Below are positions 58,201-62,723 of a DNA stretch of 64,000 nt, piece after piece (the first letter of the stretch is position 1; the number at the start of each line of letters is the position of its first letter). The position numbers and the translations under genes are program-made. Source of the stretch: Anthopleura xanthogrammica (Eukaryota > Cnidaria > Anthozoa > Actiniaria > Actiniidae); assembly GCA_964019055.1 (NCBI GenBank), contig OZ025208.1:2358001-2422000 (forward strand), read 5' to 3'. Below the pieces are notes generated by a model, which searched no databases, had not been told where the DNA came from, and was given only the letters and a program-made list of their open reading frames with translations.

Positions 58201-59794
58201 AAGCAACATTATTGGTTTGGAAATTGCCGCAAGAAGCTTAAAGATTTTCTATTGCCGGTTTTCATGTGAGACCTCATCAAAAAATCAAAATCTAAACCAT
58301 ACATCGTATAAAGACATTTCTAAAATATGTTCCCGAGTTATGAAGTTTGAATTTGGGCAACGCAATACCGTCAAGTCTTAAGAGTGATTGTCAGAGAAAA
58401 CCGGGCAGAAGTGACGGATCGGGGTCGGCCGATTTCCACCAAATTTTTAGCAATAAAGAACTATCCGATGAGATGATGAACCGTGTTTCATTGAAAGTTT
58501 CATTGAGCTTTTTCCTTTTGAGATAGACCACCCCCTCAGTTTTCGATCGTGATCGGCCTTTGAGACACCAAAAAATAAGGCCTAACTTCATCCCCTCAAA
58601 AATCAATATCGCTTAGTCTCTTCAAGTTTTTACATATTATTTGGAAAATGTATCTTATGAACGAGAAGTCTTGAGGTTTTGAGCCAAATGAGATTAGTTT
58701 TGAAATTTTGATTCGGACTTGAACTTTGCATACGAAGCCTGCTCAATTCACGATCTCAAAATTCATCAACTTTCGAATTCACGGAATTCAACAAATCTCA
58801 GTTATTTTTTAAATGAAGGACATTTTTTAAAAGCTCTATGTCTGGGCTTCAAGAAACTGCAAAGTTCGTTTAGGGTTCTTAAACCAAACGAACGCGAGCA
58901 GCCTTCAAAGTTAGCAAAAATTGCATTCTGAATTTGCATAATTGCCTTAAGTGTTTACTTCCAGTCGACTCAAGGTTGCGATACTGATCCCCGGCTTCGC
59001 CTTTAATACGCTTAAAGCTTGTTTTCAAGGAAAATTCCAACTAGAACTACCGTATTTTGTGAAAATTAAAATTTTCTAACAAAAAAATTCCAAATAGTAA
59101 CGATAAAAAATAAAATGTTTTACCAAACTTGAAAGATTTTGCTTTGGCACGTTTAAAAACTATATTTTGAGTATATTTCAGTAAAATATTATCAAAAATA
59201 TGTGAGCAATCTATCATCTGAATTATTAAGACATTGCAGTCCACCATGGTGTATCCTTCAGTGGAACACAAAGGACAGTGACCGCTCCATACATTTTTAC
59301 AAAAAAATATTGTCGTGTTTGCTCGCACACAATTCGAATTCCGCAACAAAATGATCTACAAACTTGAAACTTTGCCAGAATATGTAATCATAAACGCTTT
59401 AATTTATTATGAAACCTTTATTTTATCATTTTGCGAAATTACGTATTTGAAATTGATAATCGACGTAGGTGAAAGCCAGCAATAATTAAACAATTGCATG
59501 ATTTAGTTGCCTGTATTACTTTACCATCTCACTTCCAACTTGACCATCTCAGTACCATTTTTAATAATATATCTATTCCAAGTAGATTTTGTTATTTTTT
59601 TCTTAAAAGCATGAATCATGTTAGAAATCTTATATTATCTAACTTTTCCCCTTTAATGATAATCGATTAATGTAAATGAATACTGAAATGTCAAACGGCT
59701 TACGTTGAGAACTGACTGAAGCACATCCACCTTTGACAAATCCCAAATCGTCAAGAGCAACGAAGTGTCTGCTCACATATCCAGTAAGAATAAT
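31142..59794 (-). CDS. Multi-domain LRR receptor of relaxin-receptor type (5' partial, 27 exons found)
   Basis: Exons in transcript order: 59,794-59,704; 57,999-57,746; 49,865-49,775; 48,501-48,112; 47,758-47,445; 45,186-45,042; 44,861-44,733; 43,164-42,945; 42,778-42,651; 42,351-42,121; 42,046-41,772; 41,034-40,926; 40,806-40,527; 39,960-39,854; 39,635-39,609; 37,363-37,252; 37,100-37,029; 36,017-35,946; 35,595-35,524; 35,453-35,382; 35,302-35,231; 34,976-34,905; 34,276-34,205; 33,488-33,411; 33,309-32,276; 31,767-31,655; 31,291-31,142. All use GT-AG and every split codon matches. The sum is 4,782 nt, giving 1,593 residues plus TAA. The order is MAM end, MAM, D8C, F5/8C, linker, pentraxin, MAM, CUB, LRR N-cap, 8 LRRs, 7TM and tail. 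It should be a cell-surface receptor with a large adhesive or ligand-binding ectodomain. No signal peptide or start is in view, so the gene begins upstream of 59,794, probably beyond the window. No LDLa module was found. A single transcript is inferred from phase continuity. Confidence 0.85.
31655..31767 (-). CDS. Receptor exon: basic juxtamembrane tail
   Basis: This exon encodes [20 protein letters not shown] and then [18 protein letters not shown]. The run of five arginines and following serines suggests a basic sorting or phosphorylation region. The acceptor is ttccaag and the donor gtgagt. It joins the 7TM exon through a split Glu codon (G/AG). Confidence 0.8.
32276..33309 (-). CDS. Receptor 7TM exon (rhodopsin class, relaxin-receptor/LGR type C-like)
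   Basis: One 1,034-nt exon holds the hinge and all seven helices. The hinge has FIMCCYAA and [10 protein letters not shown], as in LGR and relaxin receptors. TM1 has GN ([10 protein letters not shown]) and TM2 has LAFAD. The first extracellular loop and TM3 read [12 protein letters not shown] and LSSEVSVMI, very like RXFP receptors, followed by ADRMN in place of the DRY/ERW motif. ECL2 holds a Cys (STVCLPLQL) and GWEYSV. TM6 has CWMP and TM7 [11 protein letters not shown] (NPxxY). These residues argue for a functional G-protein-coupled receptor. If the donor at 32,271-32,275 is not used, the frame runs on and stops at 32,157, giving an alternative tail ending SKLHLHVI. Confidence 0.93.
33411..33488 (-). 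CDS. Receptor exon: LRR 8 (78 nt)
   Basis: The exon encodes [20 protein letters not shown] followed by HKLEYL. It is two residues longer than the other repeats. It enters with one base and leaves with two, as all LRR exons of this gene do, and its last codon is completed by the 7TM exon. Confidence 0.85.
33540..34135. repeat. GGTT-rich simple repeat in an intron
   Basis: Long stretches of TTGG and related tetranucleotides, with the purest block near 34,020-34,070. It lies in the intron between LRR 7 and LRR 8. Confidence 0.9.
34205..34276 (-). CDS. Receptor exon: LRR 7 (72 nt)
   Basis: Encodes [20 protein letters not shown] followed by LRKL, a standard 24-residue leucine-rich repeat. The donor is gtaag and the acceptor tttcag, phase 1 in and 2 out. 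Confidence 0.88.
34905..34976 (-). CDS. Receptor exon: LRR 6 (72 nt)
   Basis: Encodes [20 protein letters not shown] followed by LEIL, a canonical LRR with the asparagine ladder position. The donor is gtaagt. Confidence 0.9.
35231..35302 (-). CDS. Receptor exon: LRR 5 (72 nt)
   Basis: Encodes [20 protein letters not shown] followed by LTYL. It has the same length and phase as its neighbours. A pyrimidine CTTC-rich stretch (35,050-35,170) lies in the intron between this exon and LRR 6. Confidence 0.9.
35382..35453 (-). CDS. Receptor exon: LRR 4 (72 nt)
   Basis: Encodes [20 protein letters not shown] followed by LRAL. Standard LRR exon with donor gtaagt. Confidence 0.9.
35524..35595 (-). CDS. 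Receptor exon: LRR 3 (72 nt)
   Basis: Encodes [20 protein letters not shown] followed by LETM. Only about 70 bp of intron separates it from LRR 4. Confidence 0.9.
35946..36017 (-). CDS. Receptor exon: LRR 2 (72 nt)
   Basis: Encodes [20 protein letters not shown] followed by LKTL. Same phase pattern as the other repeats. Confidence 0.9.
36746..36809. repeat. Hairpin with 19-bp perfect arms in an intron
   Basis: ATGTTGTATATGTGGCAAC at 36,746-36,764 is the exact inverted complement of the sequence at 36,791-36,809. The loop is 26 bases. It directly precedes a tRNA-like sequence. Confidence 0.85.
36837..36908 (+). tRNA. tRNA-Thr-like sequence, probably a pseudogene or SINE head
   Basis: A box-like TAGTGTAGTGG and a B box GGTTCGAGTCT are spaced as in a tRNA. 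Partial acceptor pairing (CCTTG with CAAGG) and an anticodon arm with loop CTAGTAT (anticodon AGT, threonine) can be drawn. The T stem depends on several G-T pairs and the anticodon stem has a mismatch, so I judge it degenerate. It lies on the plus strand in an intron of the receptor gene. Confidence 0.4.
37029..37100 (-). CDS. Receptor exon: LRR 1 (72 nt)
   Basis: Encodes [20 protein letters not shown] followed by LSL. I chose the acceptor gatag at 37,101-37,105 because it follows a strong pyrimidine tract, restores the 72-nt length and keeps the frame. The nearer cag at 37,090 would introduce a stop. Confidence 0.85.
37252..37363 (-). CDS. Receptor exon: LRR N-terminal cap
   Basis: Encodes [20 protein letters not shown] and then [17 protein letters not shown]. 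The CPFSCTC cysteine cluster and the PSRLPKNT ending are typical of LRRNT caps. It starts by completing a split Asp codon from the 27-nt microexon. Confidence 0.88.
37522..39309 (-). mobile_element. Tyrosine-recombinase element, copy 2, in a receptor intron
   Basis: Same family as the element at 11.2-12.55 kb, with matching TIRs (ATTATATGGATATGAGTG near 37,604 and its complement near 39,291-39,305). It is longer because the catalytic region is present. The flanking palindrome (37,522-37,595) is only 74 bp: relative to copy 1 the whole centre is missing between two CGAG repeats. It sits between the CUB-linked microexon and the LRR cap exon, on the same strand as the receptor. Confidence 0.87.
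37824..39128 (-). pseudogene. Frameshifted DUF3504/Crypton-like tyrosine recombinase
   Basis: The N-terminal part (39,128-38,646) runs from [19 protein letters not shown] to [10 protein letters not shown], where a TAA replaces the Trp codon of copy 1. It continues with [20 protein letters not shown], then a frameshift before [20 protein letters not shown]. It reaches [13 protein letters not shown] (HxxR), another frameshift, and [14 protein letters not shown] (GHK and Tyr). The tail ends [16 protein letters not shown]. The catalytic set R, HxxR, H, Y is recognisable but split over three frames, so the copy is inactive. Confidence 0.85.
39609..39635 (-). CDS. Receptor 27-nt microexon linking CUB and LRR modules
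   Basis: The acceptor is cctag and the donor gtatg. The exon completes an Asp codon and encodes TEDDGCVQ plus the first base of the next Asp. It is acidic with one cysteine. It was identified only because it restores phase between CUB exon 2 and the LRR cap; without it the phases still match (both 1), so it could be alternatively spliced. Confidence 0.65.
39854..39960 (-). CDS. Receptor exon: CUB domain C-terminal part
   Basis: Encodes [20 protein letters not shown] and then [15 protein letters not shown]. The SGFKAYY ending is the usual last strand of CUB domains. It joins the first CUB exon through a split Arg codon. Confidence 0.92.
40026..40305. repeat. Foldback element of 280 bp between the two CUB exons
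   Basis: Outer arms CTTATCATAATTCTG and CAGAATTATGAAAAG pair, followed inward by ACGTCTGG/CCAGACGT and by TCAATCAAACTACGACGCGC with its complement. Arms are about 120 bp with a few mismatches. No coding capacity. It lies wholly within an intron. Confidence 0.85.
40527..40806 (-). CDS. Receptor exon: CUB domain N-terminal part
   Basis: Encodes [20 protein letters not shown] through [45 protein letters not shown] and VRIGRYCGT. These are textbook CUB features: [11 protein letters not shown], the C..W pair, the DFVEVYDG strand and the RYCG motif. All four CUB cysteines can be found. Confidence 0.95.
40926..41034 (-). CDS. Receptor exon: end of second MAM-like domain
   Basis: Encodes [20 protein letters not shown] and then [16 protein letters not shown]. 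The IEG...C pattern corresponds to the terminal strands of MAM domains. It is phase 0 in, one base out, exactly like the exons at 49,775-49,865 and 59,704-59,794. Confidence 0.85.
41420..41637 (-). repeat. tRNA-derived SINE-like insertion
   Basis: Read on the minus strand from 41,637, the head has an A box (TGGCGTAGCGG) and a B box (GGGTTCGATTCC) with a tRNA-like arrangement, followed by a body containing TTTTTCGGGTTTCTCCTCC and CCAATTGGAATGCAGTGG. A polymerase III SINE is the best explanation. I cannot name the family. It is in an intron in the same orientation as the gene. Confidence 0.6.
41772..42046 (-). CDS. Receptor exon: second MAM-like domain
   Basis: Encodes [65 protein letters not shown] and ends [14 protein letters not shown] and the W...W.DGQV pattern are typical MAM motifs. 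The usual N-terminal MAM strand (C.FE...C.W) is not visible, so the domain looks N-terminally short. The acceptor is tataag at 42,047. Confidence 0.88.
42121..42351 (-). CDS. Receptor exon: pentraxin-like domain, third part
   Basis: Encodes [40 protein letters not shown] and [17 protein letters not shown]. It matches the final pentraxin strands (F.G....NIW..VL....I......C......L.W.D). Two bases in, one base out. Confidence 0.88.
42651..42778 (-). CDS. Receptor exon: pentraxin-like domain, second part
   Basis: Encodes [20 protein letters not shown] then [26 protein letters not shown] is the pentraxin signature H-x-C-x-[ST]-W. The donor is gtaagc and the acceptor ttttaag. Confidence 0.92.
42945..43164 (-). 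CDS. Receptor exon: pentraxin-like domain, first part
   Basis: Encodes [40 protein letters not shown] and [20 protein letters not shown]. The MTMCLW strand corresponds to the early pentraxin core (T.C.W). Pentraxin domains are calcium-dependent lectin-like folds. The calcium ligands cannot be confirmed by eye. Confidence 0.88.
44733..44861 (-). CDS. Receptor exon: linker between discoidin and pentraxin
   Basis: Encodes [20 protein letters not shown] and then [20 protein letters not shown] plus RSQ. Highly charged, one cysteine, no domain recognised. It is included because its splice phases match both neighbours and its donor (gtaggt) and acceptor (gttttag) are good. Confidence 0.75.
45042..45186 (-). 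CDS. Receptor exon: F5/8 type C domain, second half
   Basis: Encodes [20 protein letters not shown] then [20 protein letters not shown] and VEVYGYRK. The FSGN.D.NS.V, ARFIRF.P and ALRVEVYG motifs define the end of F5/8C domains, although the usual final cysteine is missing. Phase 0 in, one base out. Confidence 0.95.
45562..46954. mobile_element. Non-autonomous TIR element containing a 479-bp tandem duplication
   Basis: CAGTATTAGAACAC at 45,562 is the inverted complement of GTGTTCTAATACTG at 46,941-46,954. Further inward, AAGGCAGGTAGCGGTCTAA near 45,640 matches its complement near 46,845-46,865. Between the termini, a block starting CTAACTGTTTCTAGGG is repeated at 45,945 and 46,424 with almost no differences. 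No transposase is present. It lies in the intron that splits the discoidin domain. Confidence 0.8.
47445..47758 (-). CDS. Receptor exon: F5/8 type C domain, first half
   Basis: Encodes [60 protein letters not shown] and [17 protein letters not shown] and ends SGGKVK. It completes a Glu codon from the D8C exon. The donor is gtaata at 47,439-47,444. It is the paralogue of the exon at 1,145-1,452. Confidence 0.95.
48112..48501 (-). CDS. Receptor exon: D8C (uromodulin/GP2-type) cysteine-rich domain
   Basis: Encodes [72 protein letters not shown] and CKEYFVYQF, then [11 protein letters not shown]. The order C, CD..L....WYR, WC...FC...GW, C, CC, C..YFVY, C..YC matches the D8C domain of uromodulin, GP2 and OIT3. 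Ten cysteines are visible. The acceptor at 48,502-48,507 (ttgcag) was chosen because it fits the previous exon's phase. The longer frame to 48,550 begins with a Met preceded by a stop and is less likely. Confidence 0.88.
49018..49341. mobile_element. Short TIR element with a one-sided palindrome
   Basis: The palindrome at 49,018-49,152 starts ATTACATGGTCGCGCGGAG and has centre GAGTGAGCGCAGCGAAC. After seven bases comes TTATTATATGAAAT (49,160), paired with ATTTCATATAATAA ending at 49,340. The core of about 180 bp is itself partly palindromic (ATCCCCACT/AGTGGGGAT). The outer palindrome arm resembles that of the recombinase copies at 11.2 and 37.5 kb (a GGATATTACA start and a GCGCG box). Confidence 0.75.
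49775..49865 (-). CDS. Receptor exon: end of first MAM-like domain
   Basis: Encodes [20 protein letters not shown] then [10 protein letters not shown]. At 91 nt it has the same length and phases as the exon at 59,704-59,794 and aligns with it as MAM terminal strands (I.I.G...C). The donor is gtacag, slightly non-consensus. Confidence 0.75.
50977..51277. mobile_element. Deletion derivative (MITE) of the tyrosine-recombinase element
   Basis: Inverted relative to copies 1 and 2. TATTATATAGACAC at 50,979 pairs with GTGTCTATATAATA near 51,156-51,169, and an asymmetric palindrome follows eight bases outside the right repeat (51,179-51,277). The left part shares CATCCGGG, ATATCCTCACA-GTGA-GATATCGA and GACGTCATT with the right ends of copies 1 and 2 in inverse orientation. 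The recombinase gene is absent. Confidence 0.75.
52200..55537 (-). pseudogene. Broken CR1/L2-like LINE
   Basis: The endonuclease part is 55,537-54,293 ([43 protein letters not shown]), ending at an in-frame stop after SLPWLTN. The frame resumes to 53,921. After a frameshift, reverse transcriptase runs 53,808-52,957 ([42 protein letters not shown]), then stops at 52,955 and again near 52,682, and the tail continues to 52,417 ([16 protein letters not shown]). The 3' end near 52,200 is A-rich on the minus strand. At least four disruptions make it inactive. An A-run of about 20 (54,522-54,540) expands a poly-Lys stretch. It lies in a receptor intron on the same strand. Confidence 0.92.
55538..56242. 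other. LINE 5' flank or intron, no gene seen
   Basis: The 85-codon minus-strand open frame at 55,501-55,758 precedes the endonuclease frame and may be LINE 5' sequence; it has no recognised motif. The rest is receptor intron. Confidence 0.35.
56243..56373. repeat. Foldback element of 131 bp
   Basis: CATAGCCTGATAGCAACA at the left pairs with TGTTGCTATCAGGCTATG at the right. The arms continue inward (GGTTATGGGAACCCTCGA against a related complement) with mismatches. No TIR partner was found nearby. Confidence 0.8.
56930..57030. repeat. Cluster of small palindromes
   Basis: GAGGGATATTTAGTCTAAAT with ATCCCTC is a palindrome, and the ATTTAGTCTAAATATCCCTC part is repeated within 60 bp. It is flanked by ATTCATGAGG-like words in both orientations. 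No function assigned. Confidence 0.7.
57463..57600. repeat. Foldback element of 138 bp
   Basis: TAATAGCATGACTTGAGGGT pairs exactly with ACCCTCAAGTCATGCTATTA at the other end, and CCTCGGGAGGTTT with AAACCTCCCTCGG further in. Non-coding. Confidence 0.85.
57746..57999 (-). CDS. Receptor exon: first complete MAM-like domain body
   Basis: Encodes [40 protein letters not shown] and [20 protein letters not shown] and ends KQERLQ. The [10 protein letters not shown] and W....W..I.LPI patterns are those of MAM domains. Like the second MAM it lacks the N-terminal C.FE strand. The acceptor is tttccag and the donor gtaagt. Confidence 0.88.
58074..58153. repeat. Foldback element of 80 bp
   Basis: CTCTCGCT...AGTTCTT...GGTCGTAGGTTTCG pairs with CGAAACCTACGACC...AAGAACT...AGCGAGAG around an 11-base loop. 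It lies in an intron 75 bp upstream of the MAM exon. Confidence 0.85.
58154..59703. other. Receptor intron, no further exon seen
   Basis: The exons at 57,746-57,999 and 59,704-59,794 join in phase directly, so none is required here. I saw no other exon-like segment. The minus-strand open frame at 59,047-59,349 has no domain. Confidence 0.45.
59704..59794 (-). CDS. Receptor most 5' exon in view: end of a MAM domain
   Basis: Encodes [20 protein letters not shown] then [10 protein letters not shown]. The [10 protein letters not shown] and GGC motifs are the classical MAM terminus. Because it enters in phase 0 and lacks a start, at least one more exon (the body of this MAM domain) must lie upstream. 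I did not find it before 64,000. Confidence 0.85.
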
Positions 59795-59827
59795 CTATGA
59801 CAAAGAAAAAAGCAAAGTCTTAGTACG

Positions 59828-59880
59828 ACCATCCATCTGTCCATCCATCTATCCATCCATCCATCCATTCATCCATTCGT
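59828..59880. repeat. (CCAT)n microsatellite
   Basis: Imperfect CCAT tetranucleotide run just upstream of the most 5' receptor exon. Confidence 0.9.
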
Positions 59881-59913
59881 TAATTTTGCATCCAAATTCA
59901 TTCATTCACATTA

Positions 59914-60530
59914 GGAGGGTCTTACCTATTCGTCACTCACGGTTGCTAGACAAAGGATTTAAAAAATCTCCAAGAGGTTTTTCTTATGTTTTAAGCTCAT
60001 GATAAAACCAATTTGTTAAATTTGTCGTTTTCTGATATGGGTGATGACGCCATCACTCTTAAGTAATTCATGACGTCATTTTTCATTAAAAAAAACAAGC
60101 GTGCATTTGGTCGTTTGGACCCCAAAATAATCGAAAATATAGCCGACCCGAATTAAAACAAAGCTAAACATGGTTTTAATCTAGTTAAGCCAGTACCAGT
60201 GGGAAAATATTTAGATTAAAAAATTTCAATATGACTTGGTAACCTGGTCTTTTCACCTGGTCTTTTCACCAATGTTTAACTTTGTTTCAATTCATGCCAG
60301 CTAAGATTTCGCTTTTTTTAGGTCAAACCGACCAACCGCAAACTTTTTTATGTTTTTTTATGAAATATGACGTCATACATTACGTAAGATGGATGACGTC
60401 ATCACACATATCAGTAAACGATCCATTTCACAAATTGTTTTATCATGAGCTTAAAACATAAGAAAAACCTATCAAGAGATTTAAATCCTTTCCCTATTAA
60501 CCGTGAGAGGCGAATAGGTAAGACCCCCCC
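59914..60530. mobile_element. Foldback/TIR element of about 615 bp
   Basis: GGGTCTTACCTATTCG at 59,916 pairs with CGAATAGGTAAGACC at 60,511, and GTTTTTCTTATGTTTTAAGC and TCATGATAAAAC with their complements near 60,440-60,475. TGACGTCAT words lie inverted at both inner ends of the arms (60,070 and 60,370-60,395). No coding capacity. Confidence 0.8.
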
Positions 60531-61260
60531 CCCCCCCTTTAAGGAGGCCAGAAAGGGTTTTGGAACTTGCATATATACTAACAAAAATAACCCTGAAAAA
60601 CTTTGTATGGCTAATATATGACCGTAAGTTGACCCAGAAGACGAAAGACCATAAAGAAAGGTTGGAATGAAAAGAAAAATTTGACGTAACACGTTGCTAT
60701 GACAACGATAGAACACTTCAAATGTGTGCAAAGTTTTTCATTTAAAAAATCATAACTCAAAAACCGCATGGTGCAAAATCCTTTAAAATTGGCATGTTTG
60801 AACTTCATGATCCAATCTTTGATTACACCGAAAAAGAAAAAGTTATGTAATGAGGAATTCTCAAAAATCAATGAAGTTTATTTCAGAACGTTCCCCATTA
60901 CAGAATTTTTAAAGCACTTACGAACCATTAAATAAAAGCCACATGCAAAGTTTTAAAATATTTTACCGTCCAGTTTTCAAGTTATTTTAGTTTAAGTATG
61001 AGGTTTTTTGGGACAAACTTTTCCTATTTCCATTTCAAATGATTCAGTGCTACGTTATTTAGAGCGCGCGTGCTCGTTCAAGGAAAACCATTTCGAGCCT
61101 CCTTAATCAATCAAGCAATAAATCAATTAAATAACCAATTAACCAATCAATCAATTAAAACTAATTAATTCATGTATAGTACACTCAACACAATTTCTCG
61201 ATTCTGATTGGTCGAGGGGAGTACAATTAGAGCGTTAACTGTACTCCGTAGGAGTACCTG
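60531..61260. other. Stretch without a recognised gene
   Basis: AT-rich sequence with runs of AATCAATCAATTAA near 61,105-61,160. Short minus-strand open frames show no domain. I looked for the missing MAM exon and did not see it. Confidence 0.4.
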
Positions 61261-61352
61261 TTAAGGTATGAGACCTGGGTAAAGTGGCTGTCATTTCTAC
61301 AAAATTAACTTACACTGTATCCAATACACCAAAAATAGTACTTCATAATTAA

Positions 61353-61866
61353 TATATACACCTGATTGCAAAAATGTTGTCATAGAAAAATAAACTTTAT
61401 AAAACTAAAAAATAAAAAATAACAAATAGGAATTAATTAAAAATGGCAAATTTAATAGATTTTTCTTAAGATTCAAGACAAACACAAAAGCAGTTGTTTT
61501 CATTTTATTTAATTGATTTACTCATAGCCATTAATGGTATTTTCTTCCATTACAAAGGCAATGTTACATACTGAAACTTATTTCTGGAACTGGTGTCGAT
61601 TCCTGTTGTGAGACAAACGTTTCAAAAGAGGTGTTACACATTAATACTAGACTGTCTTCTAATCTACGTTTACGAAACAGGAAGTTTCTTGTTCTCGACT
61701 AGAAAGCTCCTCTACGTGAAACTCCGTCTCATGGACTTTATCAAAAACGTTAACAGGTTAAATTGAGTCGCCATCTTTAATTAATTCCTATTTGTTATTT
61801 TGTAATTTTTTTTTTTTTTTAAGTTTATTTTCCTATGATAACATTTTTGCAATCAGGTGTATATAT
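61353..61866. mobile_element. Nested MITE with TIRs of about 90 bp
   Basis: TATATACACCTGATTGCAAA at the left pairs with TTTGCAATCAGGTGTATATA at the right. The arms run through ATAACAAATAGGAATTAATT with small indels. The interior of about 330 bp is non-coding. The flanks are TA-rich, so a TA target is possible. Confidence 0.85.
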
Positions 61867-62033
61867 AATATTTTTCAAAATTACAAGTCAAAAGTGTGAA
61901 ATTTCACACCTAAGGTGTCAACAGAACAAAAAAACGCAGGCACCCCAAGGCTTTTTTTCAGTAATTTATCAATATCTCTCTAGAAAATTTAACAATTAAA
62001 AATTTAGCTTGGGCTATAAGAAATACGTCGTAT

Positions 62034-62143
62034 AAAGAACAAAATGTAGGCAGCCCGGAGCTAAAACTACAGTGGCAAGTTTTTCGCTCGTAAAATTTTA
62101 TCAAAATAGAGTTTTGTTCCGGGCTGCCTACATTTTGTTCTTT
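62034..62143. repeat. Hairpin element with 25-bp arms
   Basis: AAAGAACAAAATGTAGGCAG followed by CCCGG at 62,034-62,058 is the exact inverted complement of 62,119-62,143. It lies within the 61.26-62.72 kb element. Confidence 0.85.
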
Positions 62144-62723
62144 AAGGTCTATTTAAAATGTCTATCAAATATAATGATGGTAGGATAAATACAAAAGTGT
62201 TGATCGAAGAACGAGTGAGGTACGGTGGTACGTGTGTCATAACACACGAAACCTCGATATTGCATCGCCCACGCGTCGCGTGATCCGAATCCAGTACGGC
62301 GTCCCAAACAAATGACGTCAACCATAGCAACGGCGGGACGCATGCGCTGTAATAACAATGAAACATGAGGCCTTCGAATGTTGATTCGTTATAATTCGAG
62401 TCTTGTTTGTTTGTTATTTTGTATATTTTAGAATTACCATAATATTTTATGAGTTAAAGATGTGTTTAGAAGAAGAAATTTTACGCGTGACCGCCAAGAA
62501 CGTCAGCCGTGTTTGTCAACACATATGACCAGAAAGGTCAAGTCGCATGAAATTCTCTCAAATTTCAATCAAAATGGCTTCCTTGGATACAAACTTCTTC
62601 GCTATTTTTTCCCCATTGCGCTGAAGTATGGACATAAAACCAGGAAAAACGTATTTAACTATTACCAAAGCAGTTAGGCGTGGACAAAAACTTAGGGAAT
62701 TATACCCAGGTCTCATACCTTAA

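Larger units (their letters stand above)
61261..62723. mobile_element. TIR element of about 1.46 kb hosting nested elements
   Basis: TTAAGGTATGAGACCTGGGT at 61,261 is the exact inverted complement of the sequence ending at 62,723. Inside are a MITE (61,353-61,866) and a hairpin element (62,034-62,143). Small open frames near 62,142-62,677 have no recognised domain, so no transposase is supported. Confidence 0.7.

Noticed and set aside
62142..62677. Possible transposase in the 1.46-kb TIR element
   Set aside because: Open frames of at most 74 codons with no DDE or other catalytic pattern.
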